From: Ilyomonas limi
GTDB lineage: Bacteria > Bacteroidota > Bacteroidia > Chitinophagales > Chitinophagaceae
Length of the DNA stretch: 64,000 bases
Assembly: GCF_005233845.1 (NCBI RefSeq)
Contig: NZ_SZQL01000005.1
Span: 62,001-126,000 of the forward strand
Reading direction: 5' to 3'
Part shown: positions 26,571 to 35,847 of the stretch, piece by piece
How positions within the stretch are numbered: position 1 is the first letter of the stretch
How the letters are laid out: every line of letters starts with the position of its first letter
Program-made: the position numbers and the translations under genes
Notes under the pieces: generated by a model
Told to the model about the DNA's origin: nothing
The model's database searches: none
The model's input: only the letters and a program-made list of their open reading frames with translations

Positions 26571-28973
26571 ATGTGTATCCGTAATATCTTTTACCTGTTG
26601 ATGCTCCTGGTGTTTACCATTTCTGCATCGGCACAAGATGCCAGTACAACACAATTAGACAGCTTTTCGGCGAAGTTTATTACCGCCATCAGAGCCAATG
26701 CAAAAGAGCGTGCCTATCTGGTTGCGGATAAATCTGTTTATAAAGTGGGTGATTTTATATGGTTCAATGCCTTTCTTTTAAATACCGCTTCCCAAAAACT
26801 AAGCAGTAAAAGTTCATTTCTTTTTGTGGATGTAGTCGATGAAAACGATAATATTATAAACCGCATAGTATTGGATGCGGCCAATCAACAACTCCATTCG
26901 CGCATACACCTGCCCGATACGTTAGCGGGTGGTTATTATTGGTTGCGTGCCTACACCAGACAAATGGCTGCATATGATTCAAACAATATAGCAGTGAAGC
27001 CGTTGTATGTTTTAGATAAAGCCGGTGCTCCTGTTATAAACAAACCTGTGATGAACAGTGGCAACAAACAGGAGATGCCTATCCTTACTTTTTATCCGGA
27101 AGGTGGCAATATCATCACCGGCATAGATGCTACTGTTGCAGTAATGGTAAGTGACAAAGAAGGTACGCCTCTGAGCATAACAGGCGTAATAAAAGACAAT
27201 AAGGACGCGGTAATAACCAATTTTACTACCAACGCAAATGGGTTAGGCAAGTTTAAATTTGAACCCAGTGGTTTCCGGCAATACAAGGCAGTACTAAATG
27301 ATAATGGCAAAGAGTGGAACTATCCGCTTCCGCCGTTTGATTTTTATAAAGGACAATTGGCTGTTACCAGGCGGCCGGGCGTTTACCAGTTAAGAATATT
27401 ATTGGGCGATTCTATTTACAACAAAAATGTACCCAGTTATGTAGTGGGTATTTCAAAAGATAGTTTGGTGTTTGCGGCTGTCGGCAAAGGACAATATCAG
27501 GTAAACGTGGACGAAAATAAATTGCCACCTGGTATTGTTACTTTTTATCTCTTTGATAAAGATTTTAACATGCTTAGTGAAAGAGCAGTGTATGCAAACA
27601 ACAATAATGTGCAGACAACTATTATTACCGATAAAAGTAATTATACCAAACGCGATAAAGTTAGCCTCCAGGTAGAGATAGCGGATGGTACACAACATCC
27701 TGTTCCCGCACTCATCAGCATATCGGTGCGTGATTCCCTGTTTGCTTATACACAGCCTTGTACTTTGCCCCAAACGGCTGCTATCCGATACATGGATGAC
27801 CTGTTTTTTGCTACCCATAACTGCTTTAGCGATGAGGAAAAAGATTTGCTGATGCTTGCCCGGAATAATACATACACTAAACTTACCACGCCTGTGCACT
27901 CCACTGTAATACTGGCAAATGACAGTCTTTTTTACATAAGCGGAAAAGTGCAAAACGGAAAAAATGAAGTGGCTAATACAATAGTAACGTTCATCTCCAA
28001 TGCCGGCAGCAATGGGCTTTTCTATACCGATACTACCGATGATACAGGCCGGTTTCGTTTTGCATTAGAAAGCTACCCGGATAGCATGCAATATGCTCTG
28101 GAAGTAAAAGACCTCGACAACCGTGTGCTTAACGCAGATATAATACCGGAAGCAATTGCTTTACCGCAATTAAAAACACCCACTTGGCTAAAGCAGCCGT
28201 TAGCAATGCCTAAACCCACAATAGATAAGCTTGCCAGACGATACTATCTGCAGTGGGAGGAAGATGATCATCACTTACCACTGGTTACCGTAAAAGATGA
28301 AAAGGCGGATTATGATGTATCCAAAAGAGTAAGTCCTTTTTCTACTATTCTTTCGGGAAGCGATTTTGATGGCAGAACCAGCGTTGATAATTTGGTACTG
28401 AAAGTAAGAGGGCTGCAATTGGTAAACGGATACCTCGTAATGCGGGGACTTTTTTCAATGAGAGGTTCCGGTGCCAGTTTTGAACCCTTGTTGCTGGTAG
28501 ATGGTGTGCCGGTGTATGTAGCTGCAACTACATCAATAGGCAATACAAGTCCGGTGCTTAGTTATTTAAGTACACTCAATCCAAAAGATATTGATTTTAT
28601 AGAAGTATTGAGCGACGGCACTGCAGCCAATTATGGTGTGCGCGGTGCCAACGGTGTTATTTTAGTGAATACAAGCGCTAAATCGCGCGATTTTCGTCCC
28701 GGCAATAACATGAGGGTATTTTATGCTAAAGGCATAGCCAGGCCTATGCTGTTTCCTGTAAGTATATATAATGAGAAAAATAAGAAAGCGGCAGTTCAGC
28801 AGGACACCCGTTCTACTTTATTCTGGAATGGTCATTTTGTTACCAGCGAATCCGGCGATGCAGCTTTTACGTTTTATACCAGCGATGTTCCTGCAACGTA
28901 CATCGCTACGGTTACCGGTATTACAAGGCGTGGAGATATTATTTATAAAACAATCAGTTTTCAAAGTAAGTAG
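26571..28973 (+). CDS. secreted MG2-like and TonB-plug domain protein
   Basis: An 800-residue protein with a signal peptide (MCIRNIFYLLMLLVFTISASAQ). Residues about 45-140 resemble a macroglobulin MG2 domain (YLVADKSVYKVGDFIWFNAF, LPDTLAGGYYWLRAYT). Further beta-sandwich repeats follow, then at about residues 600-710 a TonB-receptor plug-like region: VLKVRGLQLVNGYLVMRG, FEPLLLVDGVPVYV, PKDIDFIEVL and YGVRGANGVILVNT. No beta-barrel follows. Such MG2/plug proteins recur in Bacteroidota, and their role (surface protein assembly or nutrient uptake) is unsettled. It is alone on the plus strand, convergent with the lytic transglycosylase. Confidence 0.8.
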   Translation: MCIRNIFYLLMLLVFTISASAQDASTTQLDSFSAKFITAIRANAKERAYLVADKSVYKVGDFIWFNAFLLNTASQKLSSKSSFLFVDVVDENDNIINRIVLDAANQQLHSRIHLPDTLAGGYYWLRAYTRQMAAYDSNNIAVKPLYVLDKAGAPVINKPVMNSGNKQEMPILTFYPEGGNIITGIDATVAVMVSDKEGTPLSITGVIKDNKDAVITNFTTNANGLGKFKFEPSGFRQYKAVLNDNGKEWNYPLPPFDFYKGQLAVTRRPGVYQLRILLGDSIYNKNVPSYVVGISKDSLVFAAVGKGQYQVNVDENKLPPGIVTFYLFDKDFNMLSERAVYANNNNVQTTIITDKSNYTKRDKVSLQVEIADGTQHPVPALISISVRDSLFAYTQPCTLPQTAAIRYMDDLFFATHNCFSDEEKDLLMLARNNTYTKLTTPVHSTVILANDSLFYISGKVQNGKNEVANTIVTFISNAGSNGLFYTDTTDDTGRFRFALESYPDSMQYALEVKDLDNRVLNADIIPEAIALPQLKTPTWLKQPLAMPKPTIDKLARRYYLQWEEDDHHLPLVTVKDEKADYDVSKRVSPFSTILSGSDFDGRTSVDNLVLKVRGLQLVNGYLVMRGLFSMRGSGASFEPLLLVDGVPVYVAATTSIGNTSPVLSYLSTLNPKDIDFIEVLSDGTAANYGVRGANGVILVNTSAKSRDFRPGNNMRVFYAKGIARPMLFPVSIYNEKNKKAAVQQDTRSTLFWNGHFVTSESGDAAFTFYTSDVPATYIATVTGITRRGDIIYKTISFQSK

Positions 28974-29030
28974 CTGATAGCAGTAAAGTGTTGGCATGCA
29001 AAAAAGTGATTGCATTTTCAACGGTGTGAT

Positions 29031-29117
29031 TCACCACATACATACAACAGGAACGTAGAAAGAAACAAATAGAAATGCTATGTGAAATCCTATGTTTCTA
29101 TTATGTCTATGTGGTGA
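29031..29117. repeat. inverted-repeat element, copy of a dispersed CTTTGTGG-like repeat
   Basis: TCACCACATA (29031-29040) pairs with TATGTGGTGA (29108-29117), and inner TAGAAA/TTTCTA arms also pair. The right half aligns base for base with many positions of the repeat at 56985-57012. It lies between convergent genes and may also act in termination. Confidence 0.5.
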
Positions 29118-29161
29118 GAACTGCCATCATACAATTAAAAACACTGCCGTATTATCAACTA

Positions 29162-30093
29162 CTATTTTGGTAGTTTAATAATATAATTTTTACCTCCCCT
29201 CACTGTTAATGATCTGGAGCGGAGCCAGGGATTTAATATCTTCAACATCTTATAAGTGGTACCATTGCTAATTGCCCAATCTGCAAGATTTGGAATAGAA
29301 GAAGTAACGATAATATCTCTTGTGTGGAAGCGCTGGTAACCATTGGTGTCATTTACTGTATAACCCATCATTGTGGCATTGCTCATTAATTGTTTAAAAG
29401 CAAGAATGCGGAAGATATATTTGTTGGTTTCGTCGGGTAAATTAAGATCGTAATAATTATATGTTTTTTGAAAAACGGCCTGGCTGTTATAGCCGCCCAT
29501 GCCGCAATTATACTGGCAGCCGCAGCAGTCCAGTTGCCAAACTTTTTGTAAGCCGTTTTTAGATAGGTACAAGCCGCATCTGTTGATTTCAATACATCGT
29601 ACCGGTCATCTACCTGCTCATTTACGGTCAGGTTGTAAGCAGGTGCTGTTCCTTTCATAAACTGCCAAAAGCCCGTTGCGCCTACACGCGAAATAATATT
29701 TTGCAAATTACTTTCTGCCACACATAAGTACTTAAAATCATCCGGAACACCATTGGCTTTCAGCCGCTCCTCAATAAGCGGAAAATATCTTTTGGAAAGC
29801 TTTAAAATATAGCTGATATGCCCTGGCGTATAGTAGTTATAGATCAGTTCCCCGTCAAAAGCTTCTTTTATTTCCCAACGTTCCAAGGGCACTTTTTCTC
29901 CGGCAAAAGTCATTTCATCAGGTACTTCCGGTAAGTAAAACTGTTGGTTGGCGTAAGTGCTGCCCTCTTTACTTCCATCCTTTTTTGGCCGGCCTTCTCT
30001 GAAGGAAAAGTGAGCAATTAAAAGGGTAGCGGCTATAGCGCCTGCTACAAAAATGATAATTGACCTAAATGTATTGGAGGTAACTATTTTCAT
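29162..30093 (-). pseudogene. lytic murein transglycosylase, frameshifted
   Basis: The first frame (from 30093) gives MKIVTSNTFRSIIIFVAGAI, a membrane anchor, then an SLT domain: YLCVAESNLQN with the catalytic Glu, VGATGFWQFMKGTAP, and AYKKFGNWTAAAAS. There the frame goes wrong; the natural continuation, YNCGMGGYNSQAVFQKTYNY, lies in the next frame and runs to the stop at 29162, ending with a short LysM-like tail (LADWAISNGTTYKMLKILNP). One missing T near 29511-29513 explains the break. Repaired, it would be about 310 residues and would cleave peptidoglycan to anhydro-muropeptides. It could be real loss or a sequencing indel. Confidence 0.8.
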
Positions 30094-30196
30094 TTTTTTT
30101 TGCTTTATAAAACAAGAGAATAAGCTAAAAAAACAAAAACGATGCCCCGTAACAGGCTACAGTAATTGCAAAGAATACATACAGTAGATATAACTT

Positions 30197-32182
30197 TTAC
30201 CGCAGTAAAAAAACAGTTCCTTCTTTTACTACTTTCCTACCGGCATTGTTTTGCAATTCCAAATGATAAATATAAGCACCGGCTTGTTGCGGCAATCCAT
30301 TGTAATTGCCATCCCAGCCCTTATCAAAATCAGTAGCTTTATACACTATACTGCCCCAACGGTTATACACTAAAAACCGTACGATGTTATAATTATCTAA
30401 AGGTAATATCCGAAACCGGTCGTTTGTTCCATCGCCATTTGGGGTAAAAGCAGTAGGAATAAACAGATCGGCATACACTTTTACCATTACTTCATCCACC
30501 GCGTTGCCGCAACCAACGGTAGATGTAACCTGTAAACTGTACACCTTATTTTGCGAAGGATATACTTTAGGTTGTATGGCATGGCTGTCATCCATAGCAT
30601 CGGACGGCAACCAATAATAATTAATAGCAGTGCCTTTTACAACAGCATCCAGTACAGCAGTATCGCCACTGATAATTGCCTTATCGGCACCAGCCATTGC
30701 TACCGGCTTTCTATACACCTCAACAGGAAATAAGGCTGAATCCTGGCAACCAAATTCATTGGTAATAACTACTTTGTAAACGGTAGAATCGTTGGGCTGT
30801 GCAACAGGATTGGGAATCGTATCGCTGGATAAACCAGTAGAAGGTGTCCATTTAAAACGCACATTGCCGGGGGCACTAGCCAGCAACACTTCACTCACCC
30901 CTTCGCAAATAGGATGGGAAGGCTGAATAGATAAAGCTGTGCCGGGAAAGATTTGTAAATAAAAAGAATCGAACGAAACACAGCCATAATCGTAATACTG
31001 CTTCAGCGTGTACAAACCGGTATCGGCATACTGCAAATCAGGAACAATCGCGATCACCGTAGTGGAGCCAATTGCGGTTTTATGATACCCGTTGGGACCA
31101 TTCCATTCAATGTTCAGCGCACGCGGATCGCTGGCAGGTAATGAATAATCTTTACCGGTACAGCCCTTTATCATCTGTGGCGGATTATGCAGTGGCACCG
31201 GGTGGATTTCGGTATAAATAGCATTGGACCGTATCCTGCAATTTACCGAGTTGATATTGGCGCGCTCGGCAACTACCATCCGGTATAAAATAATACCCGA
31301 CATTCTGTGTGGAACCGTGTATGTAGCTGTAATGGCACCGGGTATATCCTGCCAGGTTTTGCCGGTATCCACACTGTTTTGCCATTGCGTCGCCGGGTCG
31401 GTAAAACCGGCCGAGTAAGTGCCTTTCATTACAAAGGGATTGGTATAATTGGCACACACATTCTGATCGTCTTTGGTGCCGTCAATGGTTACATCCACAG
31501 CAGGCCCGCATAAGGCTAATGTAATGTCATCTATGGCAAATGCATTACCGCAGCCATATTGGGCATTGGCAGTAATCTTCAATATCACATCGCTTACGCT
31601 TGCAGGTGTTTGAAAAACAAAGCCATATTGCACCCATTTCTTCTCGTTGGTAATAGGTATATCACCGGTGTTATAAGTTGCCAATATGTTACCCGCAAAG
31701 TCTTCCACACTAAAGGTCAGGTTGGGCAATAAAGCATGACCATCGCAGGTATGCCCATCCGTCATTATATTGGTAATATAGGCTGCAAACTGATAACTTA
31801 AGCCGCTGCACAAACCTCTCGCAGTATCTAAGTGTACCAGCCCTGGCGTGCTTTCCGCATCCACCATCATATAATTCCCGTTCAAATCACCCGATGTATG
31901 GTCGCCGGTCATTTGCACCCAATAGCCGCCGCAACCAAAGAGGAAATCATTGATGGTATATTGTCCTTTCGATGGGCAGCCACCCACATAATCGTAGGTG
32001 GTGGCATTGGGTGGCAGCGGTGCATGTACCGTTCCAAAAGTTACATTTATAATAGGATCGCCCAGATTGTTGTTGCACAGTTGTGCCTTGGCAACAAACG
32101 ACAAAAACAAGAAAATACCGGCAAATAGCCAGTATTTTCTTATAGCATAAAGGGATGCCTTATTTGTTAGTTGCCAATACAT
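30197..32182 (-). CDS. T9SS type B cargo protein with gliding-motility (CHU_C) C-terminal domain
   Basis: A 661-residue secreted protein. A hydrophobic signal (YWLFAGIFLFLSFVAKAQ) follows a 15-residue N-terminal stretch. The N-terminal third resembles a jelly-roll/carbohydrate-binding-like region (FLFGCGGYWVQMTGDH, FAIDDITLALCGPAVD), followed by Ig-like repeats and then the CHU_C domain: FIPTAFTPNGDGTNDRFRI, FLVYNRWGSIVYKA, GWDGNYNGLPQQAGAYIY. This domain directs outer-membrane passage by the type IX system. The start overlaps the end of the upstream hydrolase gene by 23 bases, so the two are co-transcribed and perhaps act on the same extracellular polymer. Confidence 0.88.
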   Translation of the reverse strand: MYWQLTNKASLYAIRKYWLFAGIFLFLSFVAKAQLCNNNLGDPIINVTFGTVHAPLPPNATTYDYVGGCPSKGQYTINDFLFGCGGYWVQMTGDHTSGDLNGNYMMVDAESTPGLVHLDTARGLCSGLSYQFAAYITNIMTDGHTCDGHALLPNLTFSVEDFAGNILATYNTGDIPITNEKKWVQYGFVFQTPASVSDVILKITANAQYGCGNAFAIDDITLALCGPAVDVTIDGTKDDQNVCANYTNPFVMKGTYSAGFTDPATQWQNSVDTGKTWQDIPGAITATYTVPHRMSGIILYRMVVAERANINSVNCRIRSNAIYTEIHPVPLHNPPQMIKGCTGKDYSLPASDPRALNIEWNGPNGYHKTAIGSTTVIAIVPDLQYADTGLYTLKQYYDYGCVSFDSFYLQIFPGTALSIQPSHPICEGVSEVLLASAPGNVRFKWTPSTGLSSDTIPNPVAQPNDSTVYKVVITNEFGCQDSALFPVEVYRKPVAMAGADKAIISGDTAVLDAVVKGTAINYYWLPSDAMDDSHAIQPKVYPSQNKVYSLQVTSTVGCGNAVDEVMVKVYADLFIPTAFTPNGDGTNDRFRILPLDNYNIVRFLVYNRWGSIVYKATDFDKGWDGNYNGLPQQAGAYIYHLELQNNAGRKVVKEGTVFLLR

Positions 32183-33623
32183 TTACCAATAACACTTTTT
32201 CGTTTGTTCCTGCCGGTGCATTCACAAGCCCATTCTTTATTGTTGTTTTACTTGTCCATTTTCCTGTAACTACATCCATCCATGCTGCCTCGTAACTGCC
32301 GGCTGGAAGTTGCAGGGTTAATGGTTGTGGGATGGTGGTAGTTGGTTCGTAATAGATTACCCATTGAGAGTGCCCGTTGCTCAATGCCTCTGTAAAAGCT
32401 GCCGGTGCACTTGTAACAACTGAACAGTCTGGTTTTAGCTGAAGGAAGTTGATATGTTCAAAAAAACGCTTTAGAATGCCCAATTGCATCCGTAAATCTT
32501 TACCACCGCTGCCCGGCGCATTGAAGGAGGTATCTTCACCCGTTTCGCTGTTCACTGAAAAAGAATAATCTAAATGATTGAAGAGCCCGCCGCCAGCCAT
32601 CATAAAGCGCCATGCCTGCCGGCGATAAGTAGAGTAAGATTTGCCTGCAAAGCCGGTTTCATTAAAACCAATTACTTTATTCAAATGATAGTTTAATCTT
32701 ACGGCGTCGGGTTTTGCATAATGAAAATTGAAAATAGAAATGTCAGGATCGGGGTTAACAATTGGATAATAAAAGTTGCTGATATTTTGAGAAATGAGAT
32801 GTTTTTTAGGAAGGCTGTTTTCTGCCTCTTTTATCCAGTCGGTTACTTTTTGTTGCCAGTCGTTGGAGCGCTTAGATACTACCTGAATAGTAGAGCGCCA
32901 ATCGCTCTTATCGCCGTATTCATCGCGCACCAGCACGGTATCGGTCTGGTCGGCCCAGGGTTCGTTTTGTATTTCAAAATACATATTGTCAAAACCGTTC
33001 AACTCACGCACTATCTTCTTTACATATGCTTCCTGGTACTTCAAAATATTACCGTTCTCCAGGGTATTGACCATATTCGACGCAATAACATCGGTTTGGT
33101 TGATGTTGTTTTTGGGATTGAGAGCGCTGTAGTTCCAACCGCCGCCGTAATGCGATGAAAACAGATTCACTTCTACAATTACACCATTTTTCGCTGCTGT
33201 TTGTATAAAATTTTTCAGTCGTGCAAAATAGTTTTCATCCCATTGGTTTAGATCAAACTTATTGCCGCCTAATGCATATCCGGCAACCGTACTTCTTTTC
33301 CAGGGCAGGAGCAATCGTTCTGCTGCAGGTGCCAAAGTGTTTTTTTCAATACCAAAATCGCCCTGTTTTTCTATGTAAGCGCCAGTAAAAAGCCGTGTAA
33401 TGTTGAGGCTGTCCTTAGCCAAAGTTTGCAGGTATTTGGTGTAATCAAAATCGGGGTTGATCACCGAGCCATAATGCTCGCCGGAGCCGATGATTACTGT
33501 TGGTTTGTTTTGGTATAAAAAATAATGTGGATTTTGCGGATGCAGTTGTAATATAGTTTGCTGCTGAGCAAAGAGGAAAGTAGTAATAAGTGTAAGCAGT
33601 GTAGTTATAGCAAATGCCTTCAT
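32160..33623 (-). CDS. secreted GH5-like glycoside hydrolase with putative collagen-binding C-terminal domain
   Basis: A 487-residue protein with a signal peptide (MKAFAITTLLTLITTFLFAQ). The TIM barrel starts NPHYFLYQNKPTVIIGSGEH and carries the paired glutamates expected for a retaining clan GH-A enzyme: NMYFEIQNEPWAD (acid/base) and VIGFNETGFAG (nucleophile). The last 90 residues (LQLPAGSYEAAWMDVVTGKW) form a small beta domain resembling the 'putative collagen-binding' domain often attached to such barrels. Substrate unknown. It is upstream of, and overlaps, the T9SS cargo gene. Confidence 0.82.
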   Translation of the reverse strand: MKAFAITTLLTLITTFLFAQQQTILQLHPQNPHYFLYQNKPTVIIGSGEHYGSVINPDFDYTKYLQTLAKDSLNITRLFTGAYIEKQGDFGIEKNTLAPAAERLLLPWKRSTVAGYALGGNKFDLNQWDENYFARLKNFIQTAAKNGVIVEVNLFSSHYGGGWNYSALNPKNNINQTDVIASNMVNTLENGNILKYQEAYVKKIVRELNGFDNMYFEIQNEPWADQTDTVLVRDEYGDKSDWRSTIQVVSKRSNDWQQKVTDWIKEAENSLPKKHLISQNISNFYYPIVNPDPDISIFNFHYAKPDAVRLNYHLNKVIGFNETGFAGKSYSTYRRQAWRFMMAGGGLFNHLDYSFSVNSETGEDTSFNAPGSGGKDLRMQLGILKRFFEHINFLQLKPDCSVVTSAPAAFTEALSNGHSQWVIYYEPTTTIPQPLTLQLPAGSYEAAWMDVVTGKWTSKTTIKNGLVNAPAGTNEKVLLVNVLATNK

Positions 33624-33789
33624 CGTTAGATAACATTAAAGGCGAAAAATAATCAATAATTCTTTATAAAGTATAAGTGTGTTGGTAAAAGGGAGTTGAA
33701 TTAGGTTGCTATAGCGCTCAAGGTGTGTTACACGCTTTGTAAGAACTACTGCCTTTGCCAAATTTATTGTCTTACAAAGTTAATATAAG

Positions 33790-33815
33790 GCTGGTGCGTG
33801 CCTTTACGCACCAGC
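33790..33815 (-). terminator. probable terminator after the 33851 isomerase gene
   Basis: A perfect 10-bp GC-rich stem (GCTGGTGCGT at 33790-33799 with 33806-33815) and a 6-base loop, 35 bases past the isomerase stop. The T-rich tail on the minus strand is weak. Confidence 0.6.
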
Positions 33816-33850
33816 ACAAATAAATCAATGTAAATAACGCTTGCAACACC

Positions 33851-34696
33851 CTATTTCAAACTACGCAAATACGCCAGACTTTTCGGAATCTGTTGCTCCG
33901 GTATAGGAGATTCGTCTTCAATAAAGTAATGCTTAATGCCAATCTTTTTTGCTTCTTTCATCACTGCTGCAATGTTTACATCACCTTGTCCCAATACCAC
34001 ATTGGTTTCATCTGCAGCGCGCCCGTTTTGGTTGCCTTCAGTGCCTGGCCTGCGGTCTTTCAGGTGCAGCATTAAAAAGCGGGTTGGATATTTTTGCATC
34101 AAAGCCACGGGGTCTTGTCCGGGATGTTTTACCCAAAATACATCCATTTCAAAATTCACATATTCAGGATTTGTATTTTTTACTAAATAATCAAACAGGG
34201 TTCCGCCTTCATACGGACGAAATTCATAGCCATGCGGATGATAGCAGAAAGTTAAGCCGGCATCATGAATTTGCTTTCCGGCAGCATTAAACACGTCCAC
34301 TGCTTTTTTGATATCTTCAATCGTAAATTCATCGCCATTGTGCGGTACCCAGGCGCACATGATGTACCGGGCACCAAATGCTTTTGCTTCGTCAATGGCT
34401 GCCTGCGGATTCTTTGCCAGCGTATTAAAATCGGCGCCTACACTTACCATCTTCAGGTCGTTTTGTGCCAGCAGTTTTTTATATTCATCCAGCGGCAAGC
34501 CATACGTGCCGCCACCCTCTATCTCATGAATGCCCCAGCTTTTTATAGCAGCGAGTGCACCCGGTACATCGGTCTTAAACTTGTTGCGGAGGCTGTACAA
34601 TTGAAGCCCTATTTCCTGTGCATATACCGTTTGAAAGGAACAGCAAAATACAAAGAGTACAACGAGGATTTTTGTGATTGTTAATTGGAGTTTCAT
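33851..34696 (-). CDS. secreted sugar phosphate isomerase/epimerase-like protein
   Basis: A 281-residue AP-endonuclease-2-like TIM barrel behind a Sec-type signal (MKLQLTITKILVVLFVFCCS, cleavage near YAQ). Barrel markers: EIGLQLYSLRNKF, TFCYHPHGYEFRP (metal-ligand region), YVNFEMDVFWVKHPGQDP, LMLHLKDRR, GQGDVNIAAVMKEA and HYFIEDES. The pattern is close to exported sugar isomerases that accompany Gfo/Idh/MocA oxidoreductases, and a second member of this class lies at 23626. Here no oxidoreductase is adjacent. Substrate unknown. Confidence 0.87.
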   Translation of the reverse strand: MKLQLTITKILVVLFVFCCSFQTVYAQEIGLQLYSLRNKFKTDVPGALAAIKSWGIHEIEGGGTYGLPLDEYKKLLAQNDLKMVSVGADFNTLAKNPQAAIDEAKAFGARYIMCAWVPHNGDEFTIEDIKKAVDVFNAAGKQIHDAGLTFCYHPHGYEFRPYEGGTLFDYLVKNTNPEYVNFEMDVFWVKHPGQDPVALMQKYPTRFLMLHLKDRRPGTEGNQNGRAADETNVVLGQGDVNIAAVMKEAKKIGIKHYFIEDESPIPEQQIPKSLAYLRSLK

Positions 34697-34808
34697 ACGT
34701 TTTGTTAGTAGTATTTAAAGTGAATAATAACAAGGCAACGAAAGCAAGCTAAATTACAGGTTTACTGTTGAATAAAGCAGGAGAAACTGGTTTAAGAATA
34801 ATTGTTTT

Positions 34809-34857
34809 AACCGCGAAAACACGAAGGCTCAAATAATATAATAAGAATACTTCGTGT
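34809..34857. repeat. dispersed repeat copy with short inverted arms
   Basis: Read on the minus strand, CCTTCGTGTTTTCGCGGTTA is a variant of the CTTTGTGCCTTTGTGGTT repeat at 56985. ACACGAAG (34819-34826) and CTTCGTGT (34850-34857) form an 8-bp inverted pair. It lies between two minus-strand genes. Confidence 0.45.
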
Positions 34858-34950
34858 AACTTGGTTCCTTTAAGTTGCCCAGATTATATTCTTCTACAAT
34901 CTTAATTGAGAAAAAGGACTTGTTATATTCCGGTTTTACAGTAAACTGTT

Positions 34951-35640
34951 TTAAGCTGCATGTACACCAAAGAGAAATCCAACCAAAGCAGTTACAAGCA
35001 TTGCAATAGTTCCCCAAAAACAAATACGTATAATACTTTTGAGCGGACTGGAACCACCGATTTTGGCAGCAACAGTGCCGGAGAGTGCCAGGAAAATAAT
35101 TGCGAAACAATATTGGCTGCCTACCATGTAGTTGAGTGGCGCAAAAATAGAAACCAGCAGTGGCAGCAAGCCGCCCACCAAAAACGAAGCAGCAGAAGCC
35201 AAAGCTGCCTGCAAGGGTTTTGCCTGGGTAAATTCATGAATGCCCAATTCGTCTTTGGCGTGTGCTTCCAAAGCGTTGTGCCTCGTCAACTGAACAGCTA
35301 CCTGCGTGGCTAAATGTTCATCCAATCCTCTCCCGTGGTAAATTTTTGCAAGTTCTTTTAACTCCACTTCGGGCATGGTTTCCAGTTCGTGTTGTTCTCT
35401 TACCAGGTCAGCCGTTTCAATATCTGATTGTGAACTAACCGAAACATATTCGCCTGCTGCCATAGACAGCGCACCTGCCACCAAACCTGCCAATGCAGAA
35501 AGCACTATTGCCTCTCTGCCTGCATTTGCAGCAGCTACGCCTATGGCTATACTTGTAGTGGAAAGAATACCATCGTTAGCGCCCAATACAGCAGCCCTTA
35601 GCCAGCCACTTCTGTTGATATAATGTTTTTCGAGTTCCAT
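34951..35640 (-). CDS. VIT family Fe2+/Mn2+ transporter-like membrane protein
   Basis: A 229-residue protein of the VIT1/CCC1 family: WLRAAVLGANDGILSTTSIA in helix 1, MAAGEYVSVSSQSDIETADL after helix 2 (the conserved Met/Glu metal-path region), a central acidic/His hydrophilic segment (EQHELETMPEVELKELAKIY), then three C-terminal helices, for about five in all. Family members move Fe2+ or Mn2+ out of the cytoplasm. No metal-responsive operator is recognisable upstream. It is a single gene in the minus-strand run. Confidence 0.92.
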   Translation of the reverse strand: MELEKHYINRSGWLRAAVLGANDGILSTTSIAIGVAAANAGREAIVLSALAGLVAGALSMAAGEYVSVSSQSDIETADLVREQHELETMPEVELKELAKIYHGRGLDEHLATQVAVQLTRHNALEAHAKDELGIHEFTQAKPLQAALASAASFLVGGLLPLLVSIFAPLNYMVGSQYCFAIIFLALSGTVAAKIGGSSPLKSIIRICFWGTIAMLVTALVGFLFGVHAA

Positions 35641-35847
35641 GTTTAAAAGTTATTGGCGATATGCTAAAGTATCTTATTGTTTGCTCACAAGTAACATAGA
35701 AATGCAACAATAATAAGGGAGTATTCCTTGTTTTATTTATATAAATCAATGCAATTTGCGAGAAACTGATAATTAAACAGTTGTTGTTAAATGCCCAATG
35801 TCGTATAAAAGTGCGGTTGGACAAAAAGCTTGACAAAGCTCATGCCT

